From positions 1-27,426 of the forward strand of contig JAOPGA020000182.1 in the NCBI GenBank assembly GCA_026419775.2: a stretch of DNA of 27,426 nt, read 5' to 3'. Position numbers and translations under genes: made by a program. The stretch is from Acrasis kona. Lineage: Eukaryota; Heterolobosea; Eutetramitea; Acrasida; Acrasidae. Below are positions 19,871 to 27,426 of the stretch, piece after piece (the stretch's first letter is position 1; each line of letters opens with the position of its first letter). The notes beneath the pieces are model-generated. The model did not search any database, was not told where the DNA came from, and saw only the letters and a list, made by a program, of their open reading frames with translations.

Positions 19871-20066
19871 GAAAAACAATATTGGGTGTGTTATCTGTAA
19901 ATACTTTTGTAACTTTTAGAAGGGATATAATTAGGGTCAATAAGACTTCATATGACTACCATCATCCATATGATGCGAGCTTGTATTTTTAATAAATATT
20001 TTTTGATTAATCAATTATTATAAGTCAATCTGATCAACCAATAGAATTATCTGTGAAAAAACGGAG

Positions 20067-20741
20067 ATGAGCGAAGCAGACACCACAACACCAAGTCAGT
20101 CTTAGTAATTGTGTATATCCGATTCTAACAACTTACAGAAGAGACAGGAGAAGTTGAGGCTATTGATGCTGTTAGTTCTATTTTTGTTATTGATTTCTTA
20201 ACCAACATTATAGGAAATAGAGGCCATGAAGCGAAGAGTCGCAGAAATGGAGGAAGAAGCTAAGAAGATAAACATGATGCAAAATCAATTAGAGAAGGAC
20301 CTCACCTCGGTCAGCGAAACAAAAGAAGAAGTGGACGCAAGGTCCGTATACGTCGGAAATGTAAAAACTTTATTGTTTTATATCAACTTAACAACGTAGC
20401 CATAGGTTGATTATGAATCTGTACCAGAAGAGTTACAAAAGCATTTTGAATCTTGTGGCACTATTAATAGAGTCACCATCTTGACGGATAGGTTTGGTGG
20501 ACCTAAAGGTTACGCATACGTCGAGTTTCTTGAAAAGGAAGCCGTAGATGAGGCTGTCAAACTTGACGGAAGTACTTTCCACGATAGACCCTTAAAAGTC
20601 AACCCAAAAAGAACAAATGTTCCTGGAGTGTCGATGAACCCAAGAGGAGCTTTCCGTGGACGCCCACGCGGTCGTGGTTTCAGAGCAAGAGGTAGAGGAG
20701 GATTCAGAGGGAGGGGAAGACCCGAATACCACCCTTACTGA
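20067..20741 (+). CDS. PABPN1: nuclear poly(A)-binding protein, PABPN1/Pab2 type, 4 exons, 180 aa
   Basis: PABPN1/Pab2 binds nascent poly(A) tails in the nucleus, stimulates poly(A) polymerase and sets tail length, and in fungi also feeds RNAs to the exosome (family knowledge). Exons 20067-20094, 20139-20170, 20214-20360 and 20406-20741; introns 44, 43 and 45 nt, all GT-AG and in frame. An acidic start is followed by the family's coiled coil (about residues 20-50, [18 protein letters not shown]), then a single RRM at about 63-138 with RNP2 (SVYVGN) and RNP1 (KGYAYVEF). The C-terminus is Arg/Gly-rich ([20 protein letters not shown]) and ends RPEYHPY, close to the WYSPY end of animal PABPN1. 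Length and domain order fit the family. It converges with the next minus gene across 66 bases. Confidence 0.95.
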
Positions 20742-20807
20742 ATGGTCAAACAACAATTAAAAATTCATTACGTGTACTTTTTGTTTATTTAATATTGTTA
20801 CAAATGT

Positions 20808-21345
20808 TTAATTGTCCATGGGATCAGCATGGGCGAGGATTTTACTGACAACTGCAAACGTTTCATTAGCACCTGAATCCATTGTTTCCAACCGTTCTAA
20901 TGTTAGCTCTTCGTGGTGTGGCAGTAGTGGTTGGATTGATTCTAATTTTCTACAAAGTTGCCTCCCACTCTCAATATGCAGGTGGAAAAGTTCCATTTGA
21001 AGTTTTACGTCTCGAAGAGTAGCTTCCTTTTCTCTTTTTAAACGATTTAGCTTGTTGATTGTATTCTCCCAATATTGTCCATATCTTTTCTGAAACAAGT
21101 ACAAGTTATCCACATCTCTCTGTATACAATTTAATTCTGCCTCAAGAACTGTCCAATATGTGTCAAGCTTCGATATAACAGCGACTATTGATTCTTTCAT
21201 TTGTTCCTGTTGTGTTTCGAATAAAATTGGTTGGCCAACACCAACTACGATTAACGGACACACAGCGTGCTATTAATGCACTTAAGTGCTCGCCATCTTT
21301 TAATTCTTCAAGAGACAGCAAGTAAGTAGTAAGCACAAAAGACAT
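20808..21345 (-). CDS. small coiled-coil protein, 2 exons, 162 aa
   Basis: Not recognised. Exons 21256-21345 and 20808-21206, joined by a 49-nt intron (GTTAAT donor, CAACAG acceptor, phase 0). A GTGTCC donor six bases farther upstream on the gene also keeps frame, removing two residues. The protein is almost all helical: MSFVLTTYLLSLEELKDGEH, then ISKLDTYWTVLEAELNCIQR, NTINKLNRLKREKEATLRDV and a C-terminal helix with LPHHEELTLERLETMDSG. Such small coiled-coil subunits are common in kinetochore, motor and tethering complexes, but I cannot place it. A minus AATAAA at 20782-20787 lies ~20 bases after the stop, in the short gap shared with the convergent PABPN1 gene. Confidence 0.6.
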
Positions 21346-21566
21346 CAATATCCATCTCTATATTCTAGTTTCGTCTACTTATAAAGCAAGGGTCATGCTG
21401 TGGAGTAGTTGATAAGAAATTAATATTTTATTCTCTTATAAGAGCAGCCAAACCCTCTGGGCGCTGTCACCATGCACAGTGGCCTTGAGTTAGAACGTGA
21501 TCCGCCAAGAGATTTTATACCTACACACCAGAGTCATTTCTTCGGACCAAATTTGACTGCATAGTA

Positions 21567-22586
21567 TTATATTGAATCATAGCTATTTATTATTTCAAAT
21601 ACATCATTCTCCATCAGACTGTCTCTCTGTATGTTCCATCTTGAAGGTAGCGGTTCTGTTGTTGACTTGAGAAATACTTCTTTGCTTCCGATTGAGTTTC
21701 TATTAAAGGAATGTTGTTCCTCCAAAATTTGAATTATATCAATAAGAGAGTCATTGGTCATTATTGTTGCTTGGCTATTGTCAGAATTGTAGTCTGCGTC
21801 TCTTTTTGTTGTATGAGTACTTTTCGCCACATCCAGTGCATTGTCTTTAAGGTATTTATCAAACATAACTGCGGCTGTATTTGAGTCTGTTTGGTCTATG
21901 GGAGTTCTGAATTTATGGGTGGTATCCTCTTTTTTTACATTTGATGGCATCCTAAATGATGTGAGTGGTTTTGTACTATCTCTCTTATTTGATAATAATG
22001 CTTCAGACTTTGGCAAATTGAAAAGAGGTTCGTTGGCTGTTGTTTGCACTTCTGAATGAGAAAATGACCGAGAAGCCCTCGTACTTTCTTTACTTTTCAA
22101 TTCATCGTATTCTCGTTTCATGTGTTTTTGGTTCTCCTCCAATTCTGTTATCATGTCTCTCAGCTTTTTGACTTCCAACTTGAGTTGAATCTTTGCTTCT
22201 TTGTGTCTATACTTTGTTTCCAGATTATGAGAGATTAGCTTGTCAAGCTTCTCCTGGTACCCTTTTATCATGACGATACTCTGTTCATATTTACTTTTGA
22301 ATGATGTGACCTCTCCTTCTAATTCGGAATTTTTGATCTTCAAATCATTTATTTCAGCATTTTGCTTTTCCATTTGTTTGCACCGACTAAACTTGTCCTT
22401 CTCTAGATTCTGTATGGTTTGTAGAATTTCGGCAAGTCTACCCTTCTCCTCCAAGCATAGGTCTTTGAACCTGATATCTTTATTTTTATTGCTCAAGAAG
22501 GGGCCGTCTAAACTAGCTGCCTTTGCTGCTCGATTAGTTCTATTAGGACCAGCCGTTACATCGCCATCTTGCCACTTCAAACTCAT
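21567..22586 (-). CDS. coiled-coil protein, possibly hinderin (KIAA1328)-like, 339 aa
   Basis: Single exon. After a short basic start (MSLKWQDGDVTAGPNRTNRA) comes DIRFKDLCLEEKGRLAEILQ at about residues 37-56. From memory this resembles the 'KDLCPEDKRRIANLI' block of hinderin/KIAA1328, a centrosomal SMC3-binding coiled-coil protein. As in that protein, a long coiled coil follows (about 55-180, MEKQNAEINDLKIKNSELEG ... YQEKLDKLISHN). The C-terminal half is disordered and Ser/Thr/Asn-rich. The frame is open back to an ATG at 22667. I prefer the ATG at 22586 because the extra 27 residues are not like the rest and contain a 29-base GTATGT...TTTCAG segment that looks like a 5'UTR intron. AATAAA (minus) at 21427-21432. 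The family call is tentative. Confidence 0.55.
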   Translation of the reverse strand: MSLKWQDGDVTAGPNRTNRAAKAASLDGPFLSNKNKDIRFKDLCLEEKGRLAEILQTIQNLEKDKFSRCKQMEKQNAEINDLKIKNSELEGEVTSFKSKYEQSIVMIKGYQEKLDKLISHNLETKYRHKEAKIQLKLEVKKLRDMITELEENQKHMKREYDELKSKESTRASRSFSHSEVQTTANEPLFNLPKSEALLSNKRDSTKPLTSFRMPSNVKKEDTTHKFRTPIDQTDSNTAAVMFDKYLKDNALDVAKSTHTTKRDADYNSDNSQATIMTNDSLIDIIQILEEQHSFNRNSIGSKEVFLKSTTEPLPSRWNIQRDSLMENDVFEIINSYDSI

Positions 22587-22834
22587 TTGCCGCCAGAATT
22601 GTCTGAAATACTTTTGTAATAATAGACATACGTCGTGATAGTATAACAATTGATGTAATGTATGCATATGTGCAATAAAGAGTTTACACCACCACCTTCA
22701 CCCACCATCAATTCCTCATCACTGCTCCCACATATGAGGACGATTCAAACTATAACAAACCCCGAAAAAACCGATCTATTTGAACATCTATTGATTAAAT
22801 ACAAGATATTATTGTTTTAACAATTTAGTCCATA

Positions 22835-22905
22835 TCTCCTGTGGTGTAGTGGTAACATAGAGGACTCTGAATCCTTTGCTGCAAGTTCGATTCTTGCCAG
22901 GAGAA
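22835..22905 (+). tRNA. tRNA-Gln (anticodon CTG)
   Basis: A 71-base cloverleaf: acceptor stem TCTCCTG/CAGGAGA fully paired, D arm with TAGTGGTAAC, anticodon stem AGGA/TCCT around loop CTCTGAA (anticodon CTG at 22867-22869), and T arm with AGTTCGATTCT. The internal A and B boxes are normal and no intron is present. A run of six T's directly after the gene is the expected pol III terminator. It lies between two minus-strand protein genes. Confidence 0.93.
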
Positions 22906-22912
22906 GTTTTTT
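22906..22912 (+). terminator. pol III terminator of tRNA-Gln
   Basis: GTTTTTTG immediately follows the acceptor stem; T-runs of four or more end pol III transcription. Confidence 0.75.
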
Positions 22913-23038
22913 GAATTTGAAGAACTTTAGGAGCTCATTGCTTTTTCATAAACAAACCTAAAATACTTTGGACTTCTTCGATTAATCATAGATTTGTTTT
23001 TTACCAATTGTTCTTTTATTTCTTGGTTGGATCTAATA

Positions 23039-26000
23039 TCATATCACGAGTTTAGACCGACATAAGGACTGCATCATGGTAACTCTCAAATCCTTCTCCA
23101 AATCAACAAACTCTCGCAGTAACTCCTTAGCCTCGGGTCTCTTGGTAGGATCCACCATCAAAGCACTACCTAGAAGATTCAAAATCTTTGCACTGTACAA
23201 TCTAGGTCCATCAGCAATCTCGTTCATCCAAAGTTTTTCCAAAAAACAAATCTCAGATTTATTGATTAAAAGTTTCAAGTCCCTCTCTTTCGCAGTCAAC
23301 ATCTCCACTGCGCAAGCACCTATGCACCAAATATCTACTTTCGTATCATCAAAGTATTTCATGCCGGCGCATTCCGGCGGCACGTATATTTTGGTTCCAC
23401 CTACCAACGCCTTCTTGTCGCCCACTCGTGATGCAAATCCAAAATCACCTAACCTAATTGAATAATCTTTACACACGAAGATATTGTTCGGTTTTAGATC
23501 GCGATGAATAAATTGTTTAGAGTGCATGAACGATATGGCTTCCAAGCACTGTATCATGATGGACAAGAACAAACTTTCTGATATCCTCTTACTTTTTGTC
23601 TTCTTTATCATGACCGATAAGTCGCTCCTGTCACAATATTCTAGCACCAAGTATCGAAGATCATCTTGATATTCGTCTTGAAAGCAAATACTTTCCTTGT
23701 ATTTGATAATATTTGGGTGGTTGAGTTGCCTTAGTGCTTGTTCTTCTTGTTTGAAATCACGTTCGTTGTAAAATCGCTTCATGACATGTTGTTGATCGAG
23801 TAATCGAGCCAACAAGCAGGTAGATTGGGCTCCTTTACCTATTCTTCTGCTTAATATGTATTCGTCGAATCTGTCTTTTCCGAAACAAGTCAAGAATGGA
23901 TCAAAAGTAAGATCGAAGGCGATAGTTGGACCTGTAGTGGGACTACTACCTATCGTATCTGATGAGAACTGACGTTGATCGGATTTTTTCAAAATTGTGT
24001 TGCTTGACTGAATTTGATGTTGATCAGATGTTGATGTCTTGACAGTATCGGAACTTGATGGCAATGTTATATTGGTCGTTGTTGACGCTGTGGTGGTTAA
24101 ATGACGTGGTCCAGATACGACTTCATCATTGTAAGGATCAGTTGTTGGTTGACTGTTTTTGAAGCTACCAGCAATCATTCCAAAACACTCCGAAAGGCAA
24201 CCAAAGATAGAAATTCCTTGTTTTTTCCTCTCGCTTCTAACATTGTAATAATTAACAGCATGGTGATCATGACTCAATAGTTCTAATTGAGAAGTTTCGT
24301 TTTCAGTATTGTTGTTGTTATCTACTTGATTTGCTTGTTGTTTTTGTTGTTGTTTTTGCTCTTCTTTGTCATGATCGTCTTCATCTTCGGACTCACTTCG
24401 GGTTATGGATCTTGGCAGAGCGTCAATTAGACCTTCACTTGGCGGTTTTGACAAATCTTCTTCTCTTAATGAGCGAGGTATAGATTCATCGACTTGATCC
24501 TCAGATATTAACGTTACTTCTTGTTGTAATTGCATAAATGATGAGTTATAATTTTGAAATGCAGCTTCAAATTCATCATCGTCTACTTCTTCGTTAGATT
24601 CATCTTCCATCTTCTCATCCTCCGTAAAATCTTTCAGATCATTCATGTTTTCCATTCTGTTTTCAAGATTTTGTAAACTTTCATTCAATACTCGCTTGAC
24701 ATCTTTGCTCTTTTCCTTATCAAAGCGTTTCTTTTTGATATCATGTTCGTCTTCTTCGTCATCTTGATCTTCGTCACTTGATGATTCTTTTGTTATTGGA
24801 GGAGAGCTTTGAATTGAAGAAGGATTTGGAAAAAAATCATCTAATGCATGTGTTTGAGGTACAGATTGTGCCGATGGTGATGCAGGTAATATAAAATCAT
24901 CTAGCGACAGCAAATCAGATGTAGTAGTAGTTTGTATTTGAGAAGAAATGGATTGTAAAGAATCACCAAATAGTTCTTTTTGGGATCCAGATGGAGGAGG
25001 AGGTAATACTTGCTTACTTGATGGCAACTTAGTCTTTTTTGCTTTTGAAGACAATAATTGACTATTAGAAACAACAGTAGGTTCGCGACGTGGAATTTCT
25101 GCTTCTGATCTTCTTCTAGTTAGTGGCGATTTGGACTCCTTCTTTTTTGTAGTTTCTTTTGGTTGTGTTGGTTGAGATACTCGACTCGTTGATTGTGATA
25201 GTCTTGATTGGGGAATTTGACTTGTTTGTGAAGGTTTACTGGGTGGTGCCCGTTTTAGTACTTGACCCACCAAAGGTCTTTCTCTTTGTTGAGGTCCTTG
25301 ACCCGGTTGTGTTGAAGGTTTAAACCCTGTGTTTGCTGAGAATTGTGAATTGGCGTAACCGTATGGTCCCTGCTGTGGTCCTTGTGATTGATAAAATCCA
25401 GAATAGTCGTAGGATGGACCTTGTGATTCTAAATAATCGAAAGATGATGGTGGTGCCTTTTCCATGATATTTGATAACGCTCGAAAGCTTCTTCGTTTTT
25501 TAGTGGTCGTGACCGGTTTTTGATTAATCATATTTAATGTGAACATGATTTGTGAGGTATTGGGTCGTTGTGAATGTGTTTTGGTTAATGCTTCGAAAAT
25601 AACGTCGAGTAGCGTGGTCAGGTTTTTATCATGTTTCGAGTAAATTTGTTCGATTTCTGTTCGAGTACTGTTCCAGTCATTATCTCTTACATCAATTCTC
25701 TAATCGAGTGTTAATGAGCGTTTGAATCATGAACGTACCCCAAGTGTAAGTATTTGTAGCACTACTAAACATGCAGAATAAATGTCGCTACTTTCGGTAA
25801 AGTTTTCTCCTTCGAGAATTTCAGGTGCCAAATAGTCGAACGTGTACAATTGGTCGAGTGGAAGGTGCTCGAAGCCGATACCATAATGACCTATCAAGAT
25901 ACTGGACTTGTCGTCCATGTAGATGCTTGTCAGGGAAATGTTCTTGTGAAGAATGCCGGATTCATGAAGCACATCAAGAGAGGAAAAGAGTTGGGAGCAG

Positions 26001-26629
26001 ATTTGGTATACTTTGTCCAGCGAGAAGTAACTGGGAGTTGGTCCTTGTTCGGATTTGTTAGATAGGACATCTGACAAGGGTTGGAAGACGCCGCCATCTA
26101 TGAATTCTTTGTTCTTGTTTGTGATGAAAAAGGTTCTTGTTACTTGCGACTCCTTTAAGTAGTATTGATCGTACAGTAATAACTGATACCGTGTTCGATA
26201 TACGTCTCCAAATGCGCAAAGTTTTTGTACATACTGCTCCACCAACTGGTCATCATCTATTTTGTCTACTTCATGGGCGAATATTACCAATCTGTTTCCT
26301 GTACCCACCTCGATAGTGCTAAATGTACGCACATTGTCAGATATGCTTAGCGCTTGCAGATGTGAAAAAAGAGTTGTGAAGGTTTTATAGTCGTGTGGTT
26401 CTTCCTCGATTAACTCGATCCTGTTTTGTATTTTTTCAAGCTCGTCCCTTTCAGGTTCTGCCTCCACATATGAATCAAAGTAAGGATTAGTTGCACCCAC
26501 GTAACTAGGCTTCTTTTTAACTGTTTCCTTCGTGGTCTTCATTCTCTTCATATTTTTCAATTGAAGTGACGGGATAGTTCCACAAAATTGAACACAACCA
26601 CAGAAAAACTCGTCATGATGTGGCGGCAT
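23039..26629 (-). CDS. pseudokinase-kinase fusion protein (NEK-like C-terminal kinase), 2 exons, 1183 aa
   Basis: Exon 1 (25739-26629) and exon 2 (23039-25699) are joined by a 39-nt intron (GTACGT ... GATTAG, phase 0). Exon 2 is open exactly from the acceptor. The join restores a kinase C-lobe: IYSACLVVLQILTLG continues into LLDVIFEALTKTHSQRPNTS, the subdomain XI Arg. N-terminal domain (about 85-345): kinase-like, but HRDLKPxN is HKNISLTSI (about 228) and DFG is GHYG (about 247-250), while APE is kept, so it is a pseudokinase. Residues ~350-905 are disordered, acidic and Gln/Asn-rich (EEQKQQQKQQANQVDNNNN). Residues 908-1183 form a full Ser/Thr kinase: GKGAQS loop, VMK Lys ~938, HRDLKPNN Asp ~1031, GDFGFA Asp ~1049, PPE, DIWCIG. 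HPNIIKYKES, EYCDRSDL and HRDLKPNNIF resemble NEK kinases. The pseudokinase probably regulates the kinase (inference). Confidence 0.8.
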
Positions 26630-26721
26630 TTCAAATTGAGTAGAAATGCGACAATTCTAAACAGTTCGACACGAAAGATGAGGCATTCATAATTAATTCG
26701 TGTCATGGTCCCTGTTTTAGT

Positions 26722-26744
26722 TAAATTTACTATTAGTAAATTTA
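26722..26744. promoter_or_regulatory. perfect 23-base palindrome in the divergent promoter
   Basis: TAAATTTACTA and TAGTAAATTTA flank a single T. It lies 93 bases upstream of the pseudokinase-kinase start in the 557-base region shared with the plus-strand gene at 27187. It could be a dimeric factor site; the AT-rich background makes chance possible. The rest of 26630-27186 shows nothing else of note. Confidence 0.4.
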
Positions 26745-27186
26745 CATTTGGCCAAGGTTTGTCAAGAATGCATGGGATCAACATAACCGTACGTAGCATC
26801 ATAAAGGAAAGATCAGTTATTAGAAGAACTAGCGTATATTATTAAAAATACAAGTACCGGAAGTAGGATTTTATTTGAAGATTTATTGGTGCAAGAAAAG
26901 AGCATGTGCATTTATTACTACCAAGACTTGGCATGTAGAATAAAATCGGAGAGGCTTTTATTTAAATGAATTGATGTATCATTTACGACATTCTCTTCCT
27001 AAACCTGTTACAAGGGAGGAACAATCCTTTTAGTATGCTTGTGCACACACATTACTCCTTCTAATTAACTGCCATAGCTGCTTCATTTTTTCGTTTATGC
27101 ACTTGAGTACTCCAATACCAAATCTATTATTGAAATTCTCGTTGACCAAATCATAGTTTAAAACGTCAGAGGTCTAATCATCATAG

Positions 27187-27426
27187 ATGCCTCCAACACC
27201 TGTGACGAACAAGCCTCACAGCTTTATGAGCGTGATGTACAAACGCACGTTAACAGAAATAATGAAGAATGCTAGAAGATACCCCGTGTTGAAAGAAACA
27301 TGTAGCAAAATACTTGGTAAGCTTTATTTTGCAAACTTGTGATCTAATAGCACAGGTGATGGTAAATCTGATAAAAAGAGCGAAGACTTTTTAGCGCACG
27401 ACATGAAGTAAGAATTATAATGACGG
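27187..27426 (+). CDS. 5' end of an unrecognised gene, runs off the window
   Basis: Exon 1 is 27187-27316, exon 2 27356-27407, with a 39-nt intron (GTAAGC ... GCACAG). A further donor (GTAAGA) at 27408 opens a second intron at the window edge. The frame holds through: MPPTPVTNKPHSFMSVMYKR, TLTEIMKNARRYPVLKETCS, then KILGDGKSDKKSEDFLAHDM. The helix with ARRYPVLKETCSKIL is reminiscent of the N-terminal DCB segment of BIG/Sec7 Arf exchange factors (an 'aromatic-x-LxxACxxxL' helix), but 60 residues are too few to assign it. An acceptor at 27350 (CTAATAG) would shift the frame and soon stop, so GCACAG is preferred. Start is the first ATG with an open frame. Confidence 0.55.

Noticed and set aside
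22587-22667. N-terminal extension of the hinderin-like protein from the ATG at 22667
   Set aside because: Composition differs and it contains an intron-like GTATGT...TTTCAG segment; the start at 22586 fits better.
25547-25740. Gene boundary between two separate kinase genes
   Set aside because: The frame of exon 2 is open exactly to a good acceptor, and the join completes the N-terminal kinase-like C-lobe.
1-27426. CRISPR arrays, rRNA, bacterial operon features
   Set aside because: No regularly spaced repeats or rRNA-like sequence were seen, and spliceosomal introns show the DNA is eukaryotic nuclear.

Overview
The window is eukaryotic nuclear DNA. Host genes are split by very short GT-AG introns (mostly 29-55 nt), intergenic gaps are small, poly(A) signals sit just past stop codons, and one tRNA gene carries its own pol III terminator. 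The clearest proteins (an RPAP3-like co-chaperone, a PABPN1/Pab2-type nuclear poly(A)-binding protein, a NEK-like kinase, a hinderin-like coiled-coil protein) suggest an opisthokont. An early-diverging, possibly zoosporic, fungus or a close protist relative is a reasonable guess, but the sequence alone does not settle it.

Layout. (1) 1-2.46 kb: two host genes on the minus strand, RPAP3-like and an unrecognised disordered protein. (2) 2.5-18.7 kb: a transposon-rich block. It holds a possible MULE-like scrap, a 5'-truncated hAT, an unrecognised gene fragment cut by that hAT, and a nearly complete 4.8-kb two-gene transposon (5464-10258). After that come remnants with Ulp1/C48-protease-like motifs, two same-strand 5'-truncated LINE copies with RNase H and a zinc knuckle, a GCGGCAGG-ended repeat cluster, a second copy of the fragment seen at 4.8 kb, and a second hAT with recognisable terminal inverted repeats. 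(3) 18.9-27.4 kb: a compact host block with a Cys/His-rich protein (+), PABPN1 (+), two coiled-coil proteins (-), tRNA-Gln(CTG) (+), a large pseudokinase-kinase gene (-), and the 5' end of a further gene (+) running off the window.

Two items deserve most attention. The first is the 4.8-kb transposon. A Tnp2-like transposase (+) and a five-exon accessory protein (-) are transcribed divergently from a 189-bp centre. The ends are CCCCAACAA rather than CACTA, and both carry the palindrome AAAACATGTTTT. The accessory gene is fully open when spliced; the transposase has one short disturbed stretch just before its IDG motif. The second is that two neighbouring kinase-like reading frames (25.7-26.6 kb and 23.0-25.7 kb) join through a 39-nt phase-0 intron into one 1183-residue protein. 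It has an N-terminal pseudokinase, a long acidic, Gln-rich linker and a C-terminal kinase with all key residues.
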